Source: Sisyra terminalis
Taxonomy: Eukaryota; Arthropoda; Insecta; Neuroptera; Sisyridae
Assembly (NCBI GenBank): GCA_958496175.1
Contig: OY292275.1
Coordinates: forward strand, 27,133,001-27,197,000
Length of the DNA: 64,000 bases
Direction of reading: 5' to 3'
A program made the translations under genes and the position numbers. The notes below the pieces were generated by a model, which worked only from the letters and a program-made list of their open reading frames with translations, did not search any database and was not told the origin of the DNA. Positions 46,962 through 57,090 of the stretch are shown in pieces. Each line of letters starts with the position of its first letter. Positions within the stretch are counted from its first letter, which is position 1.

Positions 46962-48354
46962 ATGATTTTTCTGGTGCCAGTTTGTGTTTTCATTCTTGAA
47001 ATAACTCAAAGTTACAAAATTGAAAATATGAAAAATAATTCATTTTTATGGCCAAACAATACCTTAGATGAGATATCTAAGGAAAAACTATCTTTAAAAA
47101 ATGAAGAAATCGTTTCCTTCTCTAATTCTTCACTAAATGGTACGGTAAATTTTAGAACTTCAACTATGCAAAAAAATGACGAGAAAAACATAAAAAATAG
47201 TAGTGTGTGTTTTAATTGTTCAACTAGTGTTACGAAATCACCAATATTATCGGAAAGACTTTTATATTTTGACAAAGACATCGAGGCGACTCAAAGTGAT
47301 GCAAAAGAAAGTTTTTCTCGAAGTAAAGCTACAGTTTTTCTACCAAATAACGACACCAAATATTTGCATTCTCGGTCTATGATAAATTTTGTTAATCAAC
47401 CTGATTTTTTGCACCAAAGCATGAATGATTCACAAAACAATGACTTAGCCAATAAGTTACCCACATCAAGGAGCTTGAGATTGAATGAAAAGAAGAATGA
47501 ACGCGATGATTATGAACACCAAAAAAACGAGCAAAAAAGTAAAGAAAAAGATCATTCTATCTCATTAGACCAAGAAATAGTTACACAAAAAAACGAGCAA
47601 AATGAACGCAATACAAACGACATGAACGAAAAAATGATTACGGAAGTTTCATTAAATTTAACTACAAAATTTTCATCTCCAACAACGAAAAGCTCAATTT
47701 CCAATTTTGATTACATTTTAAATAACTCAGCATCAAACAGCTTGAATATTGGAATAATAAATAACCAAACAAACAATCCTCTTCCAATCAAGTCGAAAGA
47801 AAATTTAAATATCTTCGAAACAGTCTCAGAAAAAGTTACATTTTCTCCATATACTGTCAACTTAGAATCAACCACAACGGAAAACATGATAGAAACATTT
47901 TTTCAACAATCAAATAATTTTTCTACGGATGATTCATCTTCATTTGCTACTCCGTCACATTACGGATTTTTGAGTTTTCAACCACAATTTGGTAGAGTTT
48001 TGTCTACAATATCAAGTGATGCTGTTTCATACACGAGCAATTTGAACGGTAGTAATGATTCGGGAGTGTTAAATAAGGCACCTTCGGATCAGTGGCCAGT
48101 GAAACACGCGGCTGTTGTAGAGGGTGATTTAGTGCTTGGAGGTTTAATGATGGTACATGAACGTGAAGACTCTATAACGTGCGGTCCAGTAATGCCACAG
48201 GGAGGTGTTCAAGCACTCGAAGCGATGCTTTATACATTAGATACAATTAATTCGGATCCATCATTTTTGCCTAATATTACATTAGGGGCACACATTTTAG
48301 ACGACTGTGACAAAGATACTTATGGATTAGAAATGGCTGTGGATTTCATAAAAG
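46962..48354 (+). CDS. Metabotropic glutamate receptor-like class C GPCR, first coding exon (partial)
   Basis: The exon encodes 464 residues plus one base. Residues 1-18 are a hydrophobic signal peptide (MIFLVPVCVFILEI). Residues about 20-375 are a low-complexity extracellular extension rich in Asn, Ser, Thr, Lys and Glu, with about 15 N-X-S/T sequons including the one in the receptor domain. From about 379 the ligand-binding (ANF receptor) domain begins: VVEGDLVLGGLMMVHERED, ITCGPVMPQGGVQALEAML, then LGAHILDDCDKDTYGLEMAV. The exon ends at AAAG|GTATTT (donor at 48355), phase 1; continuing to 48380 would be read-through into the intron. The motifs mark a metabotropic glutamate receptor-type protein, and the HEREDSITCGP/DDCDKDTYGLEMAVDFIKG wording is closest to insect mangetout (DmXR) from memory. 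The venus-flytrap remainder, cysteine-rich domain and seven helices lie beyond the window. The long extension is unusual for the family and should be checked in orthologues. Confidence 0.9.
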
Positions 48355-48729
48355 GTATTTTTGTATATATATGTTTATAATTTTTTTATCTATAAAATAA
48401 TCTTTGATTAATTTGAAAACAATACTTGTTAAAAAGTAACTCCATTTTTGTTGGAAAGATGAGTAAAGTTTTGTAAGAGTGAACTCGAAATTTTACAAAA
48501 CAAAAAAAAAAACTTTTTTTTAACAAAATATTATTCCTAGAGATAATACAATGCAGTTGGTCTTATTTGTTTAATACATGGCTTTTGAATAATACTTTTG
48601 GATAACCTAGTTGTTGAGTAATTGAAAAAGTTTATTCAAATTTTATGATACCTCCAATTTGTTTTACTCTGATACTTGAAACGTCAAATTTTATTAAAAT
48701 TATATTAATTTATAACATATTTTATGTAC
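48355..48729 (+). other. Start of the long first coding intron of the receptor gene
   Basis: The donor GTATTTTTG at 48355 opens an intron with no acceptor-plus-exon found before the window ends, so it exceeds 15.6 kb if it is a single intron. The remainder of the window, including all elements listed below, lies inside it. This first part is plain A+T-rich sequence. Confidence 0.6.
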
Positions 48730-50160
48730 CAGGGGTGGGTAAACGGTCGATTGTGGACAGATTGACAGTCGATTGCAAGCATTTTAAATAATTATTTCAA
48801 ATGCCAATTTGAGTACCAAAAATGTAGCAATGAAACTTGAATTTAAAATTAATAACACATCTATTCTACAACGAATATTACTGATTCCCAAATAGTGTTT
48901 TTAACACTTCCTTCTACTTATTATCTCTAAGAGGTTAATATGAAAGGTTACGTTTTTTTATTGTCTTGTTAGTTTCAACATCTCTAGAATATTGCTATAA
49001 ATTTTCAAGTTGATCGAAGACAGTAAAAATTTCGAAGACACAGTTTTGAGAAGCTCAGCACGCCGCAAGTACATCGGTGCAGCGGCTCGTCCATTGTCGC
49101 GTTTTTCTGAAAATTGCGTTTTCAAAGACGGTTGTCAAGATTTCTCAAGAACAACTCAACCAATTTCGATGAAATTTTACACAAATTTTCTAGGTTCAAT
49201 TCACAATGACTTGGGCGAAGAATTTTTTTTCAATTGCAAATATTTAAAAAAAATATTGTTACGTGATGTCTCAAAACTGTATTGAGATGGCGTTTATTCA
49301 TTCTATTAATTTCTTTTGGAAATAAATGATCATTTTTTCACTTAACAGTCACTTTTTTTATTACACTTTTATACACTTTTTATTACACAATTACACTTGC
49401 CAAAACAATCACTTAAAGGACAATAATTACTTTTAATTCAAATCACACTAATAATCGCTTTGTTGTTACGGAAATTCACAACTGATTTTCTATACAGAAC
49501 TATCCCTGGGCTTGAGCTGTGCGACTTATAAACCCGAAACCCAACATTCTAGAATATACTCGCTTTCTCTAGACACTTCTGCAGTATAGAAATGTGTGCA
49601 GATGTGCATTCGCATTGGTGGGAGAGAGAAAGAAGTCACTCAGCCAATCGCGTGCCAGCATGGCACAAAGAGAGAGACATGCTTCTTCCTTTTCTGTTAC
49701 AATATATATTGAGTGCAATATCACCAAAATTTTCTTTTTTTTGTAAAAATATTTACCAAAAATCCATTTTGCACATTTTGTTTCTTTCATCCCAGTTCTA
49801 GCTTATAGTTTTAACGGTCTTAACTGAAATATGAATAATGCTATCGTGAGTTCTGTTCTTATCTTTCTTCCGAAGGGTTACCGGAAATGACGTCACAATG
49901 GCAGAGTTATAAATATTTTTCTACAAAAACTTCAGAAATTCTATGTCAAAAGCCTATATTTAAGAACAGTAAAATGTTTAAAAAAAATATTTAAATTTTT
50001 ACGTGGGGAAAAATTATTGGAAAATAAACCGTGTTTTCCCCGATGAAACCCATGTAGCTCTTAAATATGAGTTTGTTTTTAATTTAACCTATTTTTCGAA
50101 GTTAATCGCGTTTACATAAGAAATCATCGATCATACCAGTGTTAAGTTTGCCCACTCCTG
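48730..50160. mobile_element. hAT-like element with a nested solo LTR
   Basis: The left end CAGGGGTGGGTAAACGG and the right end AAGTTTGCCCACTCCTG are imperfect inverted repeats of the CAGGGGTGGGCAAAC type typical of hAT transposons. Flanking octamers (TTATGTAC and AGATACAC) no longer match, so the insertion is old or the pairing is fortuitous. Without the inserted LTR the element would be about 0.98 kb. A 91-codon + frame at 49010-49285 crosses a more balanced patch (about 49015-49210, with CGCCGCAAGTACATCGGTGC), but no transposase motif was recognised and its end runs into the LTR. Confidence 0.55.
49257..49701 (-). mobile_element. Solo LTR, copy B (445 bp), minus strand
   Basis: Read on the minus strand it starts TGTAACAGAAAAGG and ends CATCACGTAACA, and is flanked by ATAT on both sides (49253-49256 and 49702-49705). 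It aligns through its length with the LTR at 30025-30429: TCTCTCTCTTTGTGCC, TTTCTCTCTCCCACCAA, TTCTAGAATGTTGGGTTT, a TTTATAAG box, GTGAATTTCCGTAAC, AAGTGATTGTTTTGGCAAGT and TCAATACAGTTTTGAGACAT. The copies differ by many substitutions and small insertions, so they inserted at different times or from different subfamilies. No internal retrotransposon sequence adjoins it. Confidence 0.85.
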
Positions 50161-51915
50161 AGATACACAAAAAGTTTACTAGAAAACTTTAAAAAGATAT
50201 GCAATGGAAACAATGAATTCTTATATTTCAAAATTGCAAGTTTTTAACTAGAACTAAGTTACGTTGTATAAAACTGTGAGTTAAAAAATATAAAGGCAAT
50301 TTTCATAAGTTTTAAAAAATGTAAATACTACATGTTTCTTTTGTAAATATGAATAAGTTTATCTTTCTAGTTGGAAACGTAAGGTGTATACTTAAGAGGC
50401 CAACGCCATCTCTTTTGAAATGTTAGAATTTCAATTCAGGTGTTTATTTGAAAGCTCATGACATTCTACCTCAGTGGTGTTTGGGGCTACAACGTATTTT
50501 CATATAACATGTTCACAGAACGTCTACAGAAGCGATGCATGAAAGCTTTTAGAGCATTAGTACAGAAACAAACCATTTATATTTTCATCCAAAAGTACCT
50601 ATACTCACATAAAGAGAGTGTCATAGTTTTTGATTCCATGATTTCATAATTCATTACCTTAAATTTATATTTTAGTCGTATGTATGGGAAACATTTTTCT
50701 TTTGAAAACAATTACACATAACAAAGAAAAATGTTTTTCCGTCTTAAGTGTACTATAAGGCCGAAAATACTTTCAAAGATCGCAATTCGACAGTTTATAT
50801 TAAAAGATAGGAATTCATAAATTAAAAAGATAATTGCTGTTATTCAAAAATTCAGGCTGTTTAATTTGTGTTATTAAAAATTCCACACATTCTTAAGCCG
50901 AAGTATTTTATTGTGTGGTTCAACTTATAATACCTTATACTTAATATTTGTAATATTTTTTTAATATTTTTGCAAAAAGTTGCAGAAAAATTACATTTTA
51001 TTTCTATTATGCTTTATAATTAAATAAGATTTTTCCACTGGCTTTGAACAGTAATACTGTTTATACAATATATAAAATATATTGTGGTCCAATTTATGTA
51101 ATATAAAAATATATAATAAAACATACCTTAATTAATATAAACAAAAGTTTAAACAGAAGTTAATTTTTTATAATCTTAAATAATGAAATATTAGTTTATG
51201 CCTTATTTCTATGATGTATATTTCCTGAAAAATTTATATCAAACTTCTTTCAAAGAATATTGAAATTATTTCCTCATAAATTGAGGTTTATTTGTTCAAA
51301 TATTCAAAGTTTTTAAATCTAATATTCTTTTTCAAAAATTAAAGAAAAAAATTTAAACAAATTAACATTGCTGAATTTTTTCGCTAAAATGTCTAGTTAG
51401 AATTATAGCAATAATAAATATAGTTTATAGACTGTACTGTTTAAACTCTTTAAACTATACAGTGTTGTACGAGATTTTGTATTTTAAAATGATTCACTTT
51501 TAAAACAACTTTTTTCTTTCGTTATGAATCCTCTCACATACATGGAAGTAATAACAATTTCTACCACATTCACTTTTAACGTTACTAGAAATAATGAAAA
51601 GATACTGAGGTTGAGATAATAATCAGCAAAAGCTTTTAAGGTGAGTATCAACATATGCTTGATTTTAAAGAAGTTTTCTATTGAATATATTCGCTGAGTA
51701 AAAGTTGATACTAAACGTATATGCGAGGAAACAATTTCATACGTATAATGCTGCACGTACATATTTCAATCAATTGTTGCAATATTATTTAGCTTTAAAC
51801 TTAAATTTGCTTAGAAAAGTTACAAATTGAATTGGTTTATGTCCTTCACAATACCGAAATTCGATATTGAAGTTTTTAAATAATAATTTCGATTTTTCAT
51901 TTTACAAATTATAAA

Positions 51916-51918
<3 letters not shown>
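50161..51918. other. Intronic A+T-rich sequence
   Basis: No exon, RNA or repeat family recognised. Confidence 0.45.
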
Positions 51919-51976
<58 letters not shown>

Positions 51977-52007
51977 TATATAAAAATTATATATATATGT
52001 ATATAAA

Positions 52008-52056
<49 letters not shown>
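51919..52056. repeat. (TA)n microsatellite, interrupted
   Basis: About 138 bp of TA repeats broken once by AAAATATATATAAAAATTAT and a nearby AAAAATAA. It is a likely site of length change and of assembly error. Confidence 0.95.
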
Positions 52057-52060
<4 letters not shown>

Positions 52061-52701
52061 GTATTTATTATAGATTCCGATCTAGTGGTACTATGTCTTC
52101 AATTTGCTGTAGTTTCCAGAATATGAAGACCTTTTTATTTTTAAATAATTTACACATTGTTCTGTATCTTTAATAACATCGCTGTTTTATCCTTTTTTAT
52201 AATTTTTTTTCAAATTTTCAAATCGCTTAAAAAAGCAATAATAAACATCGAAGCGTTACAAAAAATAAGAACAAAATATTAACTATTTAAAAACAAAAAA
52301 AATCCTCAATTCCTCAGAAAAACAACAAATTTATTATTAATATTTTAGAAAACAAGGCATTACTAAATAGAATTAGCAACGTAGGAAAAAACAAATATAA
52401 AATCTCTCAATAATAAAAAAAAATCAATTATAATAAACTATTTTTCATACTTAAATTAAACTTCATACTCATTATAAAATCAATATTCTTTAAGGTAAAA
52501 TAAATCAATAAATTTTAATCGGATAATTAAGAATCAAATTATTTAGTTGTAAACATCTTTAACGCGTTAGTAAGCTTTACGCAACATTGAAAGATCGTAA
52601 TATTAATACAAAAACTTTTCTTAGTAGAGGAAGATATATTGTGTTTTTTTTTTATAATTCAAAAAAAAAGCTTTACTTTTTGCCACATAACAAAAAATAT
52701 G
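52057..52701. other. Intronic A+T-rich sequence
   Basis: Nothing recognised between the TA repeat and the foldback element. Confidence 0.4.
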
Positions 52702-52816
52702 ATAGTCTAAGAGCCAGTGGCTGGCTATCTGTATGTATTTGACCAGGTTTAGATTTTTGTACAGGGTTTCCGTAACCGAACATACATGAATTCGTTAGTC
52801 ACTAAACGCAGCGCGG

Positions 52817-52953
52817 CCAGGTGGCCTCATGGTGGCTACGTGATGTATCCAGAAGAAATTCGTACATATCTTCAGACTGATTCAATTTCAAAATTCTTCG
52901 TATGACGTCATTTTTTTTTCTAACGGAGCAACCTGTGAAATTTACAAACCTTG
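52817..52953 (+). mobile_element. MITE of the CAAGGTTT family, copy 3 (5'-shortened)
   Basis: The interior and right end (TTTACAAACCTTG) match copy 1, but about 20 bp of the left end are missing, so it starts at CCAGGTGGCCTCATGG. AGCGCGG occurs on both sides (52810-52816 and 52955-52961), consistent with a target duplication of about 7-8 bp inside the foldback arm. Confidence 0.8.
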
Positions 52954-52980
52954 TAGCGCGGCTGCTGAAGGTGGTGCGCC

Positions 52981-53099
52981 ATTAAAAAAAAAATATAACG
53001 TCATACGAAGAACTTTGATTCAGTCTGAAGATATGTACGAATTTCTTCTGGATACGTCACGTAGCGCATGAGACCACCTGTGTATTTTAGAAACCTTGT
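52981..53099 (-). mobile_element. MITE of the CAAGGTTT family, copy 4 (shortened)
   Basis: It is in inverted orientation to copy 3 and sits at the loop of the foldback. The family end AAACCTTG is present at the right (on the + strand, 53091-53098), and the opposite end is lost before ATATAACGTCATACGAAG. The flanks GTGCGCC and TGCGCACC are palindromic, so a target duplication cannot be told from the arm. Confidence 0.75.
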
Positions 53100-53469
53100 C
53101 TGCGCACCACCTTCAGCAGCCGTGCTGGGCTTAGGGACTAACGAATTCATGTATGTTCGGTTACGGAAATCCTGTACAAAAATCTAAGCCTGGTCAAATA
53201 CATACAGGTATCCAGCCACTGGCTCTTAGACTATGGTGTTAATAATTATAGTAACATCATAGTTTCTCTCTAGACTTTCACTGTTTGATTGTTACAGTGT
53301 TCTATTTATAACTTATAACTACTATTTACATTTGAAAAGCTACTATAACAACGTTAAAAATTAAATGTACATGATGGACGATGGTACATGAAAAGTTATA
53401 AATACAACATATCAATAAACAAAATAAGGAAAAGCTAGTTCGGCATTACGATGTAATTATAGTATTTTT

Positions 53470-53870
53470 TACATTATTTTTTTTTTGTACACAAAATTAG
53501 AATAAAAATTCATAAGTTCTGTCATCAAAACAAGCTGATTCGAAATTGTTTCCTCAAAAATATTAAAATCATAAAGGACTGCCCAACTATCAAGCAGTAA
53601 TTTGAAACTTGTATAAAAATGTTTCCCCTCACGGAAAATCGTGGAGAACTGCTTTTACAAAAAACCATAACCGTTTGGTTACCAATTAACGGCAATGGTT
53701 TTCCACGATTTTCCGTGAGCAGAAAATTTTTTAAACATATTTCAAATTAGTGTTTCACTTTTGGAGGGTCATTTATAACTTTAACATTGTTGTGAAAAAA
53801 AATCGAACCAGCGTGTTTTTATGACGGAGCTTATGAATTTTATTCCAATTTTTTGTACGAAAAAAATTAA
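53470..53870. mobile_element. Second foldback element (about 400 bp)
   Basis: CTCACGGAAAATCGTGGA (53629-53646) faces TCCACGATTTTCCGTGAG (53702-53719) as a perfect 18-bp pair. Similarity extends outward through CAAGCTGATTCGAAAT and GAATAAAAATTCATAAG to GTACACAAAATTAG, matched on the complement by CACGCTGGTTCGATTTT, GAATAAAATTCATAAG and GTACAAAAAATTGG. The arms are diverged outside the core. It is unrelated in sequence to the foldback 240 bp to the left. Confidence 0.7.
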
Positions 53871-55019
53871 GTCAAAATTATTATAATTTTATTGGAATTC
53901 AGAACTAATTTTTCACTACTTTCAATATTATAATTTGATTATTATAAAATCTAATTTCATCATTGTGAACATTCGCTTAGGGTTCTCGAAAAAAATTTTT
54001 AAAAAATGAGTAATAAGAGTTTCTATTTTCAAAACAACCAACGTGGTTTAAAGATAGGACGCTCCAAAGTCTTCTTCGCAGATCAAATTGAATTTTTCGA
54101 AAATTTCAAAAAGTTTCCAAAACTGAAAATTTGAAAACGGACAAACTTAACAAACTTTAACTGATTATATCGAAATGGCATTTTAAGTAATTGTTCATTG
54201 GAAAATAACAAAGTATAAATGTAAACTCATCAATTTTATATTCATTCAATTTTATGTAGGTTCATTAGAAATTTTATTTATTCACTTAATCAATTTTCAA
54301 TCAATATACTCTTTTTAAATTTTAGTCCAAAACATAAAACAACGTAATACTTTTTTTGAATACAGAAGCAAACAAAGAAACCTTTGGTCTATCTTGTCCT
54401 ATCATGGTGGTTAAATGGGGTTTCCGTTTGGGTAAGATGAGATACATTAGTTTTAAACATTTTCATCATTATAATTTTCCTAAACCGGAGAAAAACGAAC
54501 CACATCTTCATCGTGATAATCGACACTGGCGAAGCCACAATGTGCTTATCTATAAACCATTATAACTTGTACGTTTATTTAATTTTATCACAAATCGCTA
54601 GCATTAAAGATTGATTTAAATGTAATTTTAAAGTGTTTTAAAAATATTACTACATCGTTTTTAAACGTAGGACTGTTCGGACCTGAAGCTAAAGAAGAAG
54701 AAGAGTGAAACCAGTTAAAAATTTGATGGTTCCGACTCCAGTTTCCGCTCCATTAAAAAAATATTTTAGCTCCGGCTCCAATCTTTCAAAAACTTTCGGC
54801 TTAGTAGTTTCAATTTTCAGCTTCACAAACCATTAAAGTGAACGTATATTTTTTTGAATAATTAAATATAACCCATTTTGCCCTAACGGGGCTTTGTAAG
54901 TTAAATTTGTTTTGGTATTATAATTTGATTGATTGATAATTTTAAGAATTTTTTAATTACATAGATTGCGAGTAAAATTTATTATTTACATTTTTTTTGT
55001 GGACTATTATGTAATTTGC
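53871..55019. other. Intronic sequence, no exon recognised
   Basis: The 69-codon frame at 54356-54565 (it includes CPIMVVKWGFRLGKM) is better composed than most chance frames but has no family I recognise, no splice donor at its end and an in-frame stop. At 54727-54790 the phrases TCCGACTCCAGTTTCCGCTCC and GCTCCGGCTCC, here only partly quoted, recall the CTCCG-type subterminal repeats of some hAT elements. Confidence 0.35.
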
Positions 55020-57090
55020 ACCAGTTCAGGGATGTGTCGCTATATCATGGGTGTGATGGCAGGCAGTTGATCTTTAGCGGCGTTTAAGTAGCTGGAGGAG
55101 TCGAACTTCATTCCTCTGTCATTTTTATTTTTTCAATTGTTGATTGTTCTTGATCTTGTGGTTAAGCAACTGCTATTTCTTGGAGCTCTTGAGGAAGTTT
55201 CCGCTTCAGCCTTCTTTGATTTATAGTCTCTCCCAAGCCTAGTTCTACTGCACTAGGACCATTTTATAGGCCGTTCAAGAAATTCCTTGTGAGTTGGATT
55301 AGAAAGACTTTTATGCATGGGACGTTCATTTCGTGATGAATTTGGTAGTTTCTCACATACCATGAAGCTTTTTTAGTGATGATTCTCAAGACTCTATTTT
55401 GGAACACCTGTAGGTTATTGAGATTTTTCTTTGAGGATGGAAGCCGGAATGCGCAAGAGTATGTGAGAAGTGGTCTAATGACTGATTTGTATATCATCAT
55501 TGAACATTCCATACTTAGACGAGACCTTCTGTTGATAAGTGGGTATAGTTGGATGAGTCGAGTGTTGGCTTCTCTGATTTTACTTGAGATGTGGCTTTGC
55601 CAGGTTAATTTCGAGTCCAGAAGTATGCCCAGATATTTAACAGGCATTTTTTTATCACTCCACGGGATTTCCATGTGATCCAGTACGATAAGTTCCAGTT
55701 GGTTCGAGAAACATCTTAGAGAGAAAATTTTGGCGACGCTTTTAGATGGATTTGCAAGAATTTTCCATCTACTGAACCAGGAAGATAGGTGGTTGATAGC
55801 CTGCTGGATTTTCTGAACGGCGCTTTGAAGATATTTGTCCAGGTTGATGACGGCGATGTTATCCGCGTACATTAAGGTTATGCAGTGGTCTAGTGACGGA
55901 AAGTCCGCAACGTAGAGATTGAAAAGGATTGGACCCAATACTGATCCCTGAGGTACCCCCGAGTGGATAGGTTTTTCCTCTGATAACTGATCGTCCATTT
56001 TGATTTGGAAGCATCGATTGCTCAGAAATGAAGAAATTATGTTGTATAAATACTCTGAGGTATGGTAGTTCTGAAGCTTTGTGAGTAGCCCTTGATGCCA
56101 AACTCGATCGAACGCTTGCGTCGCATCCAAGAACAAATCTACTGAGTATTTTTTTTCTTCAAAACCCCTTTCGATTATTTCTACTGATCTTAAGATTTGT
56201 TGCGAAGTGGAGTGGTGAGGCCTAAATCCAAATTGCGTATTGGGTAGAATTTGGTTGAGTTCTATCCAAGTGTGAAGCCGTTGCTTGATGATTCTTTCGA
56301 ATAGCTTCGACAGTGTGCTAAGCAGGCTGATAGGCCGGTAGCTTGTGGTTTTATTTTTGGGCTAAAGCCTTGATTTGTTGTTTCAATTCAGACGGAGTTA
56401 CAAATTCCACTTGGTTCTCTGGGATTTGGAGATGGTTATAAGAATTAGAATCGGATTTTACGCAGGTTAGATTAAAGACCTTTTCAAAATAGTTTGAAAA
56501 TCCAGAACACTCTTGATGGAGTCATAAGTATGTTCTTTTTCTTGTAGAGAAGGAATTTGGCTTTTTTTCTGTAATATAGCTTTAGTGGTCTTCCAAATTT
56601 AGTGTTTCTCTGGAGGAATGTCTTCAAGATATTTTTAATACTGGTTGTTGATGAAATTTTCCAGTTCCTTTCTCACAAGATAAACAAGCTTATTGAATTA
56701 TCTTTTGTAAATCCAATTTCTGGTTCTTTGCCATATGCGCCTCATTATTTTTTCCTGGATAATTTTTTTTATTTTTAATGGAATATCCTTATTACCAGAG
56801 TGTTGATTTCCTTTTTTCATAAAGTTCAGTTCAGATAATCAAGCTGCTTCGTTTATTTAATTTGATCATAGAAATCGAAGCGTCTATATTGTAAGAGTTT
56901 TGTAGAATCATATGATCAGGAAAGTTAGTACCTATGAGAAGTTTTTTAAAAGTGTCCCAACAGTGAAGACGGGTAGAGTTAATTGTGGATTTATATCCTA
57001 CTTTAGCGTCCAGTACTGAGATTATCACTGGGTTGTGGTCTGAGTCCAGTTCATCGACCATTTCCTGGCTCAGTGTTTACATTTAAAACT
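55020..57090 (-). mobile_element. Decayed jockey-type LINE, 5'-truncated with internal deletion
   Basis: Minus-strand order: the end of an AP-type endonuclease at about 57079-57000 (LSQEMVDELDSDHNPVIISV, with the SDH motif), a linker with RRIWQRTRNW and WKTTKA at about 56760-56570, NYFEKVF and VTPSELKQQIKA at about 56500-56375, then reverse transcriptase to 55264 and a short C-terminal tail to about 55160. The tail after the stop runs to an A/T-rich end near 55020 with no clear poly(A). The linker carries several stops. Most of the endonuclease and ORF1 are missing. The order and motifs fit the jockey clade. Confidence 0.88.
55264..56361 (-). pseudogene. Reverse transcriptase of the jockey-type LINE (inactive)
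   Basis: A frame of 365 codons is open from just after the TAG at 56364-56362 to the TAA at 55266-55264; the first ATG in it (56136) is inside the domain, so the frame is a fragment and not a gene start. It gives SYRPISLLSTLSKLFERIIK, then FGFRPHHST, motif A FLDATQAFDRVWHQ, GVPQGSVLGPILFNLYVADF, and motif C as LMYADNIAVI. The catalytic YADD is therefore YADN, which should abolish polymerisation. KYLGILLDSKLTW and the thumb region follow. Upstream, the KKAPG-type region of family members is missing: sequence passes from ELKQQIKAL almost straight to the PKNKTTSYRPISL region with a frame change. The enzyme is dead by three independent changes. Confidence 0.9.

Larger units (their letters stand above)
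52702..53234. mobile_element. Foldback element invaded by two MITEs (533 bp)
   Basis: The outer arms ATAGTCTAAGAGCCAGTGGC (52702 on) and its complement (to 53234) match over about 115-120 bp, including TTTGACCAGGTTTAGATTTT, TTTCCGTAACCGAACATAC and GAATTCGTTAGTC. An inner pair GCGCGGCTGCTGAAGGTGGT (52957-52976) and ACCACCTTCAGCAGCCGTGC (53106-53125) continues the same palindrome. Two CAAGGTTT-family MITEs interrupt it, one in the left arm and one at the loop. Without them the element would be roughly 280 bp and almost entirely self-complementary. Its own target duplication is not evident. It is more G+C-rich than the surroundings. Confidence 0.8.

Noticed and set aside
47012..47281. 89-codon minus-strand frame opposite the receptor exon
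   Set aside because: It is the antisense shadow of the low-complexity extension, with no motif of its own.
48355..48380. Coding continuation of the receptor frame to a stop at 48380
   Set aside because: The conserved wording ends at FIKG, the frame then reads FVYICL into A+T-rich DNA, and AAAG|GTATTT is a plausible donor. The last codons are intron read-through.
49010..49256. hAT transposase fragment inside the hAT-like element
   Set aside because: The patch is better composed than its surroundings, but none of the known hAT motifs can be read in any frame.
54356..54565. 69-codon + frame with CPIMVVKWGFRLGKM
   Set aside because: No family recognised and no donor at the end; a fragment of an unknown element remains possible, but there is not enough to call a gene.
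55376..55678. 100-codon + frame over the LINE
   Set aside because: Antisense shadow of the reverse transcriptase.
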